From Terriglobia bacterium (GTDB lineage: Bacteria > Acidobacteriota > Terriglobia > Bryobacterales > Bryobacteraceae): 64,000 bases of DNA. Positions 1 to 8,868 of this stretch are shown one piece after another. The number at the start of each line of letters is the position of its first letter. Position 1 is the first letter of the stretch. The notes below the pieces were generated by a model. That model did no database searches and had not been told where the DNA came from. It saw nothing but the letters and a program-made list of their open reading frames with translations. The DNA lies in assembly GCA_025350105.1 (NCBI GenBank), contig JANXYJ010000181.1, positions 16,819 to 80,818 on the forward strand, given 5' to 3'. The position numbers were made by a program, and so were the translations under genes.

Positions 1-192
1 GGGCTTTAAATAGCGCACGGATAGGTGCGCATAACTATAACCCGCCAGCAGCGTCAGTTGAAAGAACAGCATGCTGGCGCTCCACACGGCGGCCGAGCCA
101 CCGAACCAGGGCAAAATAATCTTGGCGATCAACGGCTGCACTTGAAACAGCAGGAACGCACTCAAAAAAATCGTGATCGCGTAGATGGCCAT
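1..192 (-). CDS. Membrane-fused spermidine synthase-like protein, N-terminal fragment cut by window edge
   Basis: The first 64 codons of a minus-strand gene read from an ATG at 190-192 to the window edge. The fragment holds two hydrophobic membrane segments and the phrase 'LLFQVQPLIAK', and by my count 51 of its 64 residues equal the start of the next gene (199-2382), so the two are tandem paralogues. Only 6 bp separate the stop of that upstream neighbour from this ATG, so they are probably co-transcribed. The family joins a multi-pass membrane half to a spermidine-synthase-like domain; the C-terminal half of this copy lies outside the window, so its enzyme part cannot be judged. Confidence 0.8.
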   Translation of the reverse strand, partial: MAIYAITIFLSAFLLFQVQPLIAKIILPWFGGSAAVWSASMLFFQLTLLAGYSYAHLSVRYLKP

Positions 193-198
193 TTATGT

Positions 199-2382
199 TT
201 ATTTAAGAATGCTGATGATGTTGCTGAAATCGTCCGTCCAGGCCAGAAAGCCCTTCTTGGGCAATAACGGAGTGATGATACTCGTCGGATTGCCTTCGAA
301 ATTCTTGCCTTGAAAAAACTCGTCCTTCGGGGACAGCACCGTCCACGTCGTGCCGGTGTAATAAGGAACATCGGCGCCGTCGTCTTCAATCAGACGGCCA
401 TGCCAGCCAATCTCGCTCATGGCTTGCGCGACAACCGGTTTCAAATCTAGGTAGCGATTCGAAATATGCACCGCCAAAATTCCATCCGGTTTCAAGTGGC
501 GCAAATAGATTTTGTAAGCTTCTTTGGTTAATAAGTGCATCGGCACCGCGTCACTTGTAAAGGCGTCCATCGCCAGAAAATCCAGATTTTCGCTGGGCAT
601 ATCTTCCAGCAACAAACGCGCATCGCCCATAAAAACCTGCGGATGCGCGGGGCACCCCTTCAAAAATCCAAACTGATTCGTCGCCACATCCAGCACCAGC
701 GGATTGATCTCGTAATAATGCAGTGTATCGCCGCGCTCGGCCAATGTCGCCGTAACCCCCGCGCCCAATCCCAAAATTCCCAATCGCAGTGCGCCCCGTT
801 GTTCTCGCAATTGTCGAATCGCACGGTTGATCCCCGACGTCTTCCCGAAGTACGACGTCGTAATCCGCCCAATCGTATCGGACTTCAACTGGGTTCCGTG
901 ATCGATGGTCCCATGCACCAGAACCCGCTCCGCCGGCACGCCGTATTCGTCGTCGGGATCGTCCCGCACGTGCATAACGCCATAAAAATTACGCACGCTG
1001 CGCACGTAGCTGCGGTCTTTTTTGATATCCGCGTAGCCCAAATACGAAGCGAAGGCCACCGCCACCAACGCCAGTATCGGTAGCAGCGCCCTCTGCCACA
1101 AGATCATCACGAACAACACGGCGCCTGCACCCATCGCCACCGGCAATTGCCAATGTTCTTTCGTGAAGATGCGCCAACCCACTGCCGCCACCAGAATGAT
1201 CGCGATGGCCGACAGCACCCATTGCAGCACGGACGTCATCTGCTCCCGTGATTGCCGCCACAGCAGAACCGTCACCAGCAACGCCAGCACCACCATCGCC
1301 ACCGGGAGTTCCCAGTAGTCGCGGAAAATGCGTGGAGAAATCAGCGCCACAAACAATCCACCAATCGCCCCGCCCACTGACACCATTAGATAGAACTGCG
1401 TCAAGTAACGTGGATGCGGCCGCAATCGCGCCAACTCCCCGTGGCATACCATGCAACACACAAACAGGGCTCCGCACAAGGCCGGGATCAATTGCCTGAT
1501 CTCCACATTCCCTTCGTACAGGCCAATGCCATACGTGAACAATCCCAAGGCCCCCGCCAGCAGCGGCAGAAACAAAGCGCGTTGATAAAACCGGTCGCTT
1601 TCAAAACAGAAAATGAAGCTCAGCAAATATAGCGTCAGTGGCACCACCCACAGCAACGGAATCGGCGCCACGTTTTGCGTTAGATGACTGGTAACGGCCA
1701 ACAGCAGAACGGACGCGCAAGCCGACAAGCCAATCCACAAAAGAATTTGCGTAATTCCGGGCGCCGCCACAATTTCCTCTGCCGCTGTCTCCGCCGTCTC
1801 CACATCGGTATCCGTCCGGCTGATCCACGCCGTAATCATGCAGGCCACCGCAAACGCCCCAAAAATCCAGCTCCACAAAATCGCCTGCGGATGCAAAGCC
1901 ATGCGCGGCTCGATCAATGTGGGATAGGAAATCAGCGCCACCATTGACCCGAAGTTCGACAGCGCAAACAAGCGATAGGGCACCGCGCCCTTGTGCGTGC
2001 GCACAAACCAGGCCTGCAGCAGAGGGCTGGTGGCCGAAAGCAGCGTGTAAGGCAAACCCACTGATGCCGCCAGTACCAACAGAATTTGACCCGTGGGATC
2101 GCCGCTTGAAATTTTTACGGCGTGCGGCACAATCGGCAATGTGAACAGACTGAGCGCCAGCAATCCGCTGTGCACCCAAAACTGCATTTTGGGTTTTACA
2201 TAACGGATCAAAACATGCGCGTAGAAATACCCAGCCAACAAAAGCAGCTGGAAAAACAGCAGCGCCGCGCTCCACACTGCAGCCGATCCACCAAACCACG
2301 GCAAGATGAATTTGGCGATCAGCGGCTGAACTTGGAACAGCAGGAAAGCACTTAAAAGGATAGTCGCGGCGTAAACCAGCAT
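199..2382 (-). CDS. Membrane protein with C-terminal spermidine synthase-like domain
   Basis: A 727-residue protein. Residues 1 to about 480 are strongly hydrophobic with roughly a dozen membrane segments. Residues from about 490 resemble the Rossmann-fold aminopropyltransferase/methyltransferase fold of spermidine synthases: a glycine-rich nucleotide loop 'ILGLGAGVTATLAERGD', an acidic strand end 'YYEINP', and 'MDAFTSDAVPMHLLT', where spermidine synthases carry the catalytic Asp. The family is common in soil bacteria and usually annotated as fused-MFS/spermidine synthase. Its true substrate is unknown; polyamine synthesis is only one possibility, and transport by the membrane half is unproven. 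It lies 6 bp upstream of a second copy running off the window. Start ATG at 2382. Confidence 0.8.
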   Translation of the reverse strand: MLVYAATILLSAFLLFQVQPLIAKFILPWFGGSAAVWSAALLFFQLLLLAGYFYAHVLIRYVKPKMQFWVHSGLLALSLFTLPIVPHAVKISSGDPTGQILLVLAASVGLPYTLLSATSPLLQAWFVRTHKGAVPYRLFALSNFGSMVALISYPTLIEPRMALHPQAILWSWIFGAFAVACMITAWISRTDTDVETAETAAEEIVAAPGITQILLWIGLSACASVLLLAVTSHLTQNVAPIPLLWVVPLTLYLLSFIFCFESDRFYQRALFLPLLAGALGLFTYGIGLYEGNVEIRQLIPALCGALFVCCMVCHGELARLRPHPRYLTQFYLMVSVGGAIGGLFVALISPRIFRDYWELPVAMVVLALLVTVLLWRQSREQMTSVLQWVLSAIAIILVAAVGWRIFTKEHWQLPVAMGAGAVLFVMILWQRALLPILALVAVAFASYLGYADIKKDRSYVRSVRNFYGVMHVRDDPDDEYGVPAERVLVHGTIDHGTQLKSDTIGRITTSYFGKTSGINRAIRQLREQRGALRLGILGLGAGVTATLAERGDTLHYYEINPLVLDVATNQFGFLKGCPAHPQVFMGDARLLLEDMPSENLDFLAMDAFTSDAVPMHLLTKEAYKIYLRHLKPDGILAVHISNRYLDLKPVVAQAMSEIGWHGRLIEDDGADVPYYTGTTWTVLSPKDEFFQGKNFEGNPTSIITPLLPKKGFLAWTDDFSNIISILK

Positions 2383-2427
2383 CGACCGCCTAGGATACCG
2401 TAAAAGCCCGGAACGGCGAATGAAGAG

Positions 2428-2472
2428 AAGTTAAGGTAAGAGAAGTAAAGGTAAAAAAAGTTAAGGTGAACG
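2428..2472. repeat. Three imperfect 15-bp tandem repeats
   Basis: Three consecutive 15-bp units related to 'aagttaaggtaagag' lie between the start of the spermidine-synthase-like gene and the end of the Dabb gene. The purine-rich unit is like the 18-bp repeat at 10429-10500. No gene is encoded here. Confidence 0.6.
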
Positions 2473-2483
2473 AGTGAAGTGAT

Positions 2484-2780
2484 TCAAGCTTCGTAATCCA
2501 CCGCGCCGCGCAACTCGCGCAGAGGGCCGATCACCGGCTTGATGGCCTGGTGCGTTGGATGATTCTGATACGCCAATAGCGCCGCGCGGTCCGTGAATTC
2601 CGAATACACCACCACGTCCCACGGCGCGTGATCGATGCCCGCGTCCACGCCAACCTCGTATTTCAGCATGCCGGGAACAATGCCAACGCAGGTTTCAAGC
2701 GTCGTCTTCACCGTTTGAATGTTCTTCCGCTTGTCCTCGCCTTGTCCGGCAATTTTCCACATCGCAATATGCTTGATCAT
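2484..2780 (-). CDS. Dabb family (stress-responsive A/B barrel) protein
   Basis: A 98-residue protein of the dimeric alpha/beta barrel (Dabb) family: it opens with 'MIKHIAMWKIAG', continues through 'VGVDAG' and has a 'DVVVYSEFTDRAALLAYQNH' segment, the usual order of strand, helix and strand in this fold. Members are small dimers; some bind small hydrophobic molecules, but most have no known function. The ATG overlaps the stop of the upstream glycosyltransferase gene by 4 bp (ATGA), so the two are translationally coupled, with no obvious functional link. Confidence 0.8.
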   Translation of the reverse strand: MIKHIAMWKIAGQGEDKRKNIQTVKTTLETCVGIVPGMLKYEVGVDAGIDHAPWDVVVYSEFTDRAALLAYQNHPTHQAIKPVIGPLRELRGAVDYEA

Positions 2781-4435
2781 TTGGAAACTATTCTAGCGTT
2801 GAACGCCCAGCCCGCTGCGCCCGCCGGTTCCAGTTCCGGCCGTACCGCGTCTCCATCTATACGCCAAATGTGGCGGCCAGCATAATGCCGCATCAGTTTT
2901 TCGTTCGAAGCCGTGTCCAGCTCCCGCGCCCACAAAATATTTTGTTGTTCCAGCTCCGCGCCATTCACCACAAAATCGATCACCGGATTGTGCTCCGGCC
3001 CATAGCGCACCAGCACCAAATGCTGGCCGGGTTGCTTCTCCAGTTGCGCCAACAGGCGGTGCCGCGTGGCTCTCAATGCAACGATGCCTCCCATTTCGAG
3101 CGGCGTTTTTTGCAGAAAATCGCGATACACGACGTCGCGCACAAACAGCAACAGCACGCCCGCCATCGCAACTCTCGCCAGCACGCTGCCGGTGGGCTTG
3201 CCTTGCGGATTCCACCGGCGGATCGCGTGCAGTCCGCCGATCATCACAATGATGATCAGCCCGGCCCCCGGCGCCGCATAATGCGGATAGTTGCCAATCA
3301 TCGGAAGTAATCCACATAGAAACAGCGCGAACAAAATCGCCGCCCAGCGCAGCCTCCGGTTCCGCACCAGAAAGGGCACGCCCAACAAGGACAAACTCAA
3401 CGGCCAATCGGTCCAGAAAAACGCCCATCCCGTACGCAGTTTTTCAACCACCGCTGCCACCGGATGGGCCTGGGTTTTCTGCGCCAAATCCGGCACCAGT
3501 AGCGTCCAGAAGGTTCGATAGCTTTCGTTGCGATACACCGGTACCACGGCTTTGGGTTTCTGAAACAAAAAGTATCCAGACACTTCATATTGCTGTTCAT
3601 GCACCACGTAAGGCATGCGCAGCGCGCTGCCCGTCACCTGGTGATTGTAGTAACCCAGAAACAACACACCCGCCGCCACCACCGGCGCAGCCCAGCGCAA
3701 CCATGCAAGGGATTCACCGCGCCTCATCCATAGCAGCGATAATCCCGCGATCGCAGAAATGCAAAAACCTTCATACGGCCGGCTGAAAGCCAATAGCGTC
3801 ACGCCCAGGCCAAACAAAGAACCAACACCGGGTGAGGCTTTTCGAAAAGCCAGACGGGCCCACGCACCCGACACCAGCGCCCCGCCCACGGCTGCGGCGG
3901 ACCCTCCCCAATACCCATTCATCCAATACGTACTGGGACCCATCTTCGCCACCGCAATCAGCCAGGCCAGCAGCGCATAGCTGGGCGGCAGCCACCCATA
4001 GAACATCCACAGCAGCGCCGCAAACATCAACCCGCAACTCAGTAACACACCGTAATAAGGATGGCCCAGCTTTTGCCCCACCGCCAGAAACGCCCCTTGC
4101 AGCGGCGGATACTTGCTCGAAAACGTTGGCTGCGCCAGCACATGATATTGCTCAAAATGCGGCCAAAACTGGGGCGTGGGATTCGCCAATCGCCCATGCG
4201 CAAACGTGTCCGCCTGCAGCAGGTAGGAAAATTCGTCGTGAATGGACGGCTCCGGCCGCGGATAGAACGCCAGATGAATCGCCACTGGAATTACCGCCGC
4301 CAGCAGCAGACTCAGCCTGCGCTTCCGGGCCAATCGCCGCCAGGCCAATTTCAGCTGCTGTAACGGCCCCGGCAGAAACGTCAGAATCAGCATGATCCCA
4401 AACACCAGCGCGAAATTGAATAGGATGGGCTGCAT
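2777..4435 (-). CDS. GT39/ArnT-like integral membrane glycosyltransferase
   Basis: About 552 residues with some ten hydrophobic segments. After the second membrane segment comes an acidic loop 'SIHDEFSYLLQADTFAHGRL', the position where PMT/ArnT-type (GT-C) enzymes place the catalytic acidic residues; a soluble tail follows the last membrane segment. GT-C enzymes transfer sugars from polyprenyl-phosphate donors on the outer face of the inner membrane; donor and acceptor here are unknown. The ATG at 4435 was chosen because the chain from there begins directly with a membrane segment; a TTG at 4480 behind a GGAGG-like sequence is an alternative. It overlaps the Dabb gene by 4 bp. Confidence 0.75.
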   Translation of the reverse strand: MQPILFNFALVFGIMLILTFLPGPLQQLKLAWRRLARKRRLSLLLAAVIPVAIHLAFYPRPEPSIHDEFSYLLQADTFAHGRLANPTPQFWPHFEQYHVLAQPTFSSKYPPLQGAFLAVGQKLGHPYYGVLLSCGLMFAALLWMFYGWLPPSYALLAWLIAVAKMGPSTYWMNGYWGGSAAAVGGALVSGAWARLAFRKASPGVGSLFGLGVTLLAFSRPYEGFCISAIAGLSLLWMRRGESLAWLRWAAPVVAAGVLFLGYYNHQVTGSALRMPYVVHEQQYEVSGYFLFQKPKAVVPVYRNESYRTFWTLLVPDLAQKTQAHPVAAVVEKLRTGWAFFWTDWPLSLSLLGVPFLVRNRRLRWAAILFALFLCGLLPMIGNYPHYAAPGAGLIIIVMIGGLHAIRRWNPQGKPTGSVLARVAMAGVLLLFVRDVVYRDFLQKTPLEMGGIVALRATRHRLLAQLEKQPGQHLVLVRYGPEHNPVIDFVVNGAELEQQNILWARELDTASNEKLMRHYAGRHIWRIDGDAVRPELEPAGAAGWAFNARIVSK

Positions 4436-4546
4436 GGGCGCAAACAGTCGCTCCTCTGTCTTTCGGCAAATCCTCCGCAAGGGTTTAGATTGGCCTCCCG
4501 CGCACAGGCCTTTTTTTCACCCAGCAAAGTTTGGTATCTTCAAAAG

Positions 4547-4578
4547 CCTGAAGCGTTATCTACCTGAAGCGTTATCTA
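4547..4578 (+). repeat. Perfect 16-bp tandem duplication directly before the coxS-like start codon
   Basis: The 16-mer 'cctgaagcgttatcta' occurs twice without a gap (4547-4562 and 4563-4578), one base before the ATG at 4580. It covers the place where a ribosome binding site should be; the only purine stretch is 'tgaag'. It could be an operator or a recent slippage duplication. Confidence 0.85.
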
Positions 4579-4579
4579 T

Positions 4580-5041
4580 ATGAAGATCAACCTCACCATC
4601 AACGGAAAACCCCACTCCCACGACGTGGAGCCGCGTTTGTTGCTGATTCACTACCTGCGCGAGGTGGTGGGCCTTACCGGTTCGCACATCGGCTGCGAGA
4701 CCACATTGTGCGGCGCTTGCACCATTGAGATGAACGGACAAGCCGTGAAAAGCTGCACCGTGTTCGCCGTGCAAGCTGACGGCGCCAACCTGGTCACCAT
4801 CGAGGGATTAGCCAGCAACGGCAAGCACCATGCCATGCAGGAGGCCTTTTGGAACCAGCACGGAGCCCAATGCGGCTTCTGCACCCCCGGCATGATCATG
4901 GCCTCCAAACAAATTCTGGACCGCAACCCCAATCCCACCGACGAAGAGATCCGCCACGGCATTGAAGGCAATTTGTGCCGCTGCACCGGCTATCAGCATA
5001 TCGTCAACGCGGTGAGAGCCGCGGCGGAAGCAACCAAGTAA
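4580..5041 (+). CDS. coxS: (2Fe-2S) iron-sulfur subunit of a molybdenum hydroxylase (CoxS-like)
   Basis: A 153-residue small subunit of the xanthine oxidase/CO dehydrogenase family. It carries both [2Fe-2S] clusters: a plant-ferredoxin-type set at Cys39, Cys44, Cys47 and Cys59 ('[10 protein letters not shown]') and a helical-domain set at Cys98, Cys101, Cys133 and Cys135 ('QCGFC', 'LCRCTGY'). It passes electrons from the molybdenum site of the large subunit to FAD of the medium subunit. It is the first gene of an S-L-M-G operon, 22 bp before the large subunit. No signal peptide, so the complex is cytoplasmic. The substrate cannot be named from this subunit. Confidence 0.93.
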   Translation: MKINLTINGKPHSHDVEPRLLLIHYLREVVGLTGSHIGCETTLCGACTIEMNGQAVKSCTVFAVQADGANLVTIEGLASNGKHHAMQEAFWNQHGAQCGFCTPGMIMASKQILDRNPNPTDEEIRHGIEGNLCRCTGYQHIVNAVRAAAEATK

Positions 5042-5063
5042 AGCCTCAGCAGGAAAATAGTAT

Positions 5064-7397
5064 ATGGCAACCACCATCACCAAAACCGAAAAACTGATTG
5101 GCAAGCGTATCCGCCGCCGCGAAGACCCGCGCCTGATCACCGGCACTGCTACCTACGTCGACGATATGCAGTTGGCCGGCATGCACTACGCCTCCATCGT
5201 GCGCAGCCCTCACGCCGCGGCGAAAATTCGCTCGATCGATATCAAAGCAGCTCTAGCCGCGCCCGGCGTCGTTGCGGTCTTCACCGGAAAGGATACGGAG
5301 CAAGTTGGCCCCGTGCCGTGCGGTGGTTCGCTCCCCGGCCTGCGCGTTCCGCATCATCATATATTGGCCACCGACCGCGTTTACTTCGTCGGCCACCCCG
5401 TCGCTGTGGTTGTCGCGGCGGATCGCTACGTGGCCCGCGATGCCGCGGACCTGGTCGAAGTTGATTGGGAGGTTCTGCCCGCCGTTGCCGATCCGGAAAA
5501 GGCCCTCGCGCCCGGCGCTCCTCCGGTCCATCCGCAGTGGCCCGATAACACCGCGTTCACTTATCACCAGGAGGGCGGCGACATCGACAAAGCTTTCGCG
5601 GAGGCGGACGTCATCGTAAAGCAGCGCATCGTCAGTCAGCGCCTTGTGCCGGTGGCGATGGAGACCCGCGGCGTGATTGCCGATTGGCGCGGCGCCGATC
5701 GCGCTTTAACTTTGTACACCTCGACGCAAGTCCCCCACTTGGTCCGCACCCTGGTCGCCGGCATGTTGGGCCTGGAAGAAAATCGCATGCGCGTGGTGGC
5801 GCCGGAGGTGGGCGGCGGCTTCGGCAGCAAGCTGAACATTTACGCCGAAGAAGCGCTGATGGGCTTCGTCGCGATGAAGATCAACAAGCCCGTGAAGTGG
5901 ATCGAATCCCGCCGCGAAAATTTCCTGTGCACCATTCACGGCCGCGGCCACGTGGATTATTTCGAAGTCGCCGCGAAAAAAGACGGAACGATTTTAGGCA
6001 TCAAGCTGAAACTGATTCAGGACCTGGGCTCGTATCATCAACTGCTCACGCCCGTCATCCCCACTCTTTCTGTATTGATGATGCCCGGCCTGTATCGCAC
6101 GCAAAACATCCGCGCCGATATTGTCGGCGTGTTCACCAACTGCGTGCCGACGGACGCTTACCGCGGCGCCGGACGTCCGGAGGCCACCCATGGCATCGAG
6201 CGCATGGTGGACATCCTGGCCGACGAACTGAAAATGGACCCGGCGGAAATCCGCTTGAAGAACTTCGTTCAGAAAGAAGAGTTCCCGTTCCCCACCGCTA
6301 CCGGCCTGATGTACGATTCCGGCGACTACTCGGCGCCACTTGCGAAAGTGCTGGATCTCGCTGGCTACCAAGAACTCCGCGCCGAACAGGCCAAAGCCCA
6401 GGCCGCTGGCAAGTTGATGGGCGTGGGCCTGTGTACTTACGGCGAAATTTGCGGCATCGGCCCTTCGCCCGCTACTCCCGCCGGGGGTTGGGAAAGCGCC
6501 ACCGTGAAGATCGAACCCTCGGGCAAAGTCACGGTGATGACCGGTTCCTGCCATCACGGCCAGGGCGAAGAAACCACTTTCGCCATGATCGCTGCCGATG
6601 AGCTCGGCATCGGGATCGATGACATCTTAGTGGTCCGCGGAGACACCGCAATCGTGCAATACGGCATTGGAACTTTCGGCAGCCGCGCCACCGCCATTGG
6701 CGGCACCGCCCTGTATTTCGCGTTGCAGGAGATGAAGGTGAAAATCAAAAAGTTCGGCGCCATGCTGCTGGAATCCGACGACGTCACCTTTGAAGACGGC
6801 CGGGTCACCTGCAACAAAACCGGCAATAGCAAACCGCTGGCCGAAATTGCCGGTGCGTCCTATCGAGCCATGAAGCTCCCGCCCAACACCGAGCCCGGCC
6901 TCAACGTCACCTATTTCTGGGAGCCGCCGAATTTCACTTTCGGTTTCGGCGCGCATTTCATCGTTACCGATATTGACCGCGACACCGGGCACATCAAGAT
7001 CCGGCGCTATATTGCGGTTGATGATTGTGGCAACATTTTGAATCCGCTGATTGTCGATGGCCAGGTGCACGGCGGCGTGGCGCAAGGTCTGGGCCAGGCC
7101 CTTTGGGAGCAGGCCGTTTACGATGACAACGGCCAGCTGGTTACCGGCGAATTCATGGATTACGTTATGCCCCGCGCGCACATGATGCCGTGGGTGGAAA
7201 GCCATCACACCATCACGCCTTCGCCGGTAAATCCACTGGGAGTGAAAGGCGTTGGCGAAGCCGGCACCATCGGCGCATCGCCCGCGCTAGTCAATTCGGT
7301 TGTCGACGCGCTGTCTCACCTCGGCGTCCGCCATATCGACATGCCCCTGACGCCCGAAAAGATCTGGAAGATTCTGCAAACGGCAGGTAAGAACTAA
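5064..7397 (+). CDS. Molybdopterin-binding large subunit, form II CoxL-like
   Basis: A 777-residue catalytic subunit of the xanthine oxidase family. The active-site loop reads 'AYRGAGR' at residues 365-371, the signature of form II CoxL; genuine form I CO dehydrogenases have AYxCSFR with the copper-binding Cys. Glu732 in 'GVGEAG' matches the conserved catalytic base. 'GGGFGSK' near residue 251 and the 'HGQGEETTFAMIA' segment belong to the cofactor site. Form II enzymes are often called aerobic CO dehydrogenase, but many probably oxidise other substrates such as aldehydes or N-heterocycles, so I do not commit to CO. An 'agga' sequence precedes the ATG. One base separates its stop from the medium subunit. 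Confidence 0.9.
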   Translation: MATTITKTEKLIGKRIRRREDPRLITGTATYVDDMQLAGMHYASIVRSPHAAAKIRSIDIKAALAAPGVVAVFTGKDTEQVGPVPCGGSLPGLRVPHHHILATDRVYFVGHPVAVVVAADRYVARDAADLVEVDWEVLPAVADPEKALAPGAPPVHPQWPDNTAFTYHQEGGDIDKAFAEADVIVKQRIVSQRLVPVAMETRGVIADWRGADRALTLYTSTQVPHLVRTLVAGMLGLEENRMRVVAPEVGGGFGSKLNIYAEEALMGFVAMKINKPVKWIESRRENFLCTIHGRGHVDYFEVAAKKDGTILGIKLKLIQDLGSYHQLLTPVIPTLSVLMMPGLYRTQNIRADIVGVFTNCVPTDAYRGAGRPEATHGIERMVDILADELKMDPAEIRLKNFVQKEEFPFPTATGLMYDSGDYSAPLAKVLDLAGYQELRAEQAKAQAAGKLMGVGLCTYGEICGIGPSPATPAGGWESATVKIEPSGKVTVMTGSCHHGQGEETTFAMIAADELGIGIDDILVVRGDTAIVQYGIGTFGSRATAIGGTALYFALQEMKVKIKKFGAMLLESDDVTFEDGRVTCNKTGNSKPLAEIAGASYRAMKLPPNTEPGLNVTYFWEPPNFTFGFGAHFIVTDIDRDTGHIKIRRYIAVDDCGNILNPLIVDGQVHGGVAQGLGQALWEQAVYDDNGQLVTGEFMDYVMPRAHMMPWVESHHTITPSPVNPLGVKGVGEAGTIGASPALVNSVVDALSHLGVRHIDMPLTPEKIWKILQTAGKN

Positions 7398-7398
7398 C

Positions 7399-8253
7399 AT
7401 GATCCCGCAAAGTTTTGCATACACCGCACCCAGCACCATCGACGAAGCTCTGGCGCTGATTGCTTCCGGCGCCAAGCCGCTGGCCGGCGGCATGAGCCTG
7501 ATCCCCATGATGAAGCTGCGCCTGGCCGCGCCCGAACATCTGGTCGATCTGGGGCGCATCAAAGACCTGAATTATATTCGGGAAGGCCAGGGCCAATTGC
7601 ACATCGGCGCCACCGCGACCCACTACTCAGTTCATAGTTCAGCGCTGGTGTTAGCAAAATGTCCCTTGCTGGCCGAAACCGCGGGCATGATTGGCGATCC
7701 GCAAGTGCGCAACATGGGCACCATCGGAGGCAGCGTCGCGCACGCGGATCCTTCGGCCGACTATCCCGCGGCGCTGCAGGCGCTTGAAGCCCAAATCGTC
7801 ATCAAAGGTCCAAAATCGGAACGCGCCGTCAGCGCGCATGACTTCTTTCTCGAAGCTTTTGCGACGGCGCTGGAACCCGGCGAACTGATCCGCGAAGTGG
7901 TCGTGCTGGTGGAAACCCAGGGCACCGGCACAAATTATCAGAAGATGCTGCAACCCGCCAGCGGCTTCGCCATCGTGGGCATCGCCGTGCGTTTGCGGAA
8001 AGCCGGTGGAAAGATTTCGTTCGCGCGTATCGGCGTGACGGGCCTCTCGAACGTCGGCTACCGCGCCGAAGGAGCAGAAGGGGCGCTCATGAACTCAGCC
8101 GGCACCGCCGCCGATGTGCTGCGCGCCGCATCGCTAGTAGCCCAAGGCATTGACGCCAACTCCGATCTCCACGCCTCGGCGCACTATCGCAAACACATGG
8201 CGGTGGTCTACGCCGCCCGCGCCATCAACGCGGCGTTGGGGCAAGTGAAGTAA
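7399..8253 (+). CDS. coxM: FAD-binding medium subunit of molybdenum hydroxylase (CoxM-like)
   Basis: A 284-residue flavoprotein subunit. Two FAD-contact motifs are visible: 'AGGMSLIPMMKLRL' near residue 31 and 'TIGGSVAHADPSAD' near residue 110; the C-terminal third matches the CO dehydrogenase flavoprotein C-terminal domain. It accepts electrons from the iron-sulfur subunit and passes them to a quinone or other acceptor. It starts one base after the large-subunit stop and ends 7 bp before the CoxG-like gene, so the four genes form one operon. Confidence 0.92.
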   Translation: MIPQSFAYTAPSTIDEALALIASGAKPLAGGMSLIPMMKLRLAAPEHLVDLGRIKDLNYIREGQGQLHIGATATHYSVHSSALVLAKCPLLAETAGMIGDPQVRNMGTIGGSVAHADPSADYPAALQALEAQIVIKGPKSERAVSAHDFFLEAFATALEPGELIREVVVLVETQGTGTNYQKMLQPASGFAIVGIAVRLRKAGGKISFARIGVTGLSNVGYRAEGAEGALMNSAGTAADVLRAASLVAQGIDANSDLHASAHYRKHMAVVYAARAINAALGQVK

Positions 8254-8260
8254 CCGGACG

Positions 8261-8710
8261 ATGAAAATTTCCGGATCCTACACCCTCCCGCTTCCGCAAC
8301 ACCGCGTCTACGCCGTCATGCAGGACCCGGCCGTCCTGGCGCAAGCCATCCCCGGTTGCGAGGGCCTGGAAAAAATCGGCGAAGACGAATACTCGATGAA
8401 AATGAAAATGGCTCTCGCCAGCCTGTCGGGAGCCTTCGACGGCAAGGTCCGCATCACCGATCAAGCTCCGCCCAACAGATTTCGGCTGGTCGTGGAAGGC
8501 ACCGGCCGCATCGGGTTTATGAAAGGTGAAGGAGTACTGACACTCAGCCCATCCGCCGCCGCCGACAGCACCGATGTCGCCTATGAAGGCGACGCCCAAA
8601 TCGGAGGCACCATCGCCGCGGTAGGCCAACGCCTGATCGACGGCACCGCCAAGATGATGATCAAGAAGTTTTTCGACAATCTGGCTAAGGTGGCGGAAAC
8701 CGCTGCATAG
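8261..8710 (+). CDS. coxG: CoxG-like SRPBCC protein
   Basis: A 149-residue START/SRPBCC-fold protein of the CO dehydrogenase subunit G family, opening 'MKISGSYTLPLPQHRVYAVM' and followed by 'DPAVLAQAIPGCEGLE', both typical. CoxG recruits the Cox complex to the membrane in Oligotropha; a related lipid- or quinone-delivery role is reasonable here but not shown. It is the last gene of the cox-like operon. The C-terminal membrane tail found in longer CoxG proteins is absent. No maturation genes (coxD, coxE, coxF) are visible in the window. Confidence 0.85.
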   Translation: MKISGSYTLPLPQHRVYAVMQDPAVLAQAIPGCEGLEKIGEDEYSMKMKMALASLSGAFDGKVRITDQAPPNRFRLVVEGTGRIGFMKGEGVLTLSPSAAADSTDVAYEGDAQIGGTIAAVGQRLIDGTAKMMIKKFFDNLAKVAETAA

Positions 8711-8818
8711 CGCCAAGACTCTGCTCTATTCAATTGTCAAAGAACACGCTTCACCTGGCATTTGCGTCGGCGCGACATTTGTACGAGTGTTCCCTCTCCT
8801 CTCGCTGTTGATAAATCG

Positions 8819-8824
8819 TATGAT
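8819..8824 (+). promoter_or_regulatory. Possible -10 element for rpiA
   Basis: The hexamer TATGAT lies 10 bp before the hairpin at 8834. A transcript starting about seven bases downstream would have the hairpin at its very 5' end. No convincing -35 hexamer is visible, so this is tentative. Confidence 0.3.
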
Positions 8825-8833
8825 CGAGTGGTG

Positions 8834-8868
8834 AAAACCAGGAGCAACTGGTAGTTGCTCCTGGTTTT
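8834..8868 (+). terminator. 16-bp perfect inverted repeat between the cox-like operon and rpiA
   Basis: Arms at 8834-8849 and 8853-8868 are perfectly complementary around a 3-nt loop (ggt), with AAAA at the outer left and TTTT at the outer right, the shape of a bidirectional intrinsic terminator. It lies 124 bp after the coxG-like stop and only 19 bp before the rpiA ATG, so it could instead be a 5' leader hairpin or attenuator of rpiA. Confidence 0.75.

Noticed and set aside
5064..7397. Annotation as a genuine aerobic CO dehydrogenase
   Set aside because: The active-site loop is AYRGAGR (form II), not the form I motif with the copper ligand, so CO as substrate is not supported.
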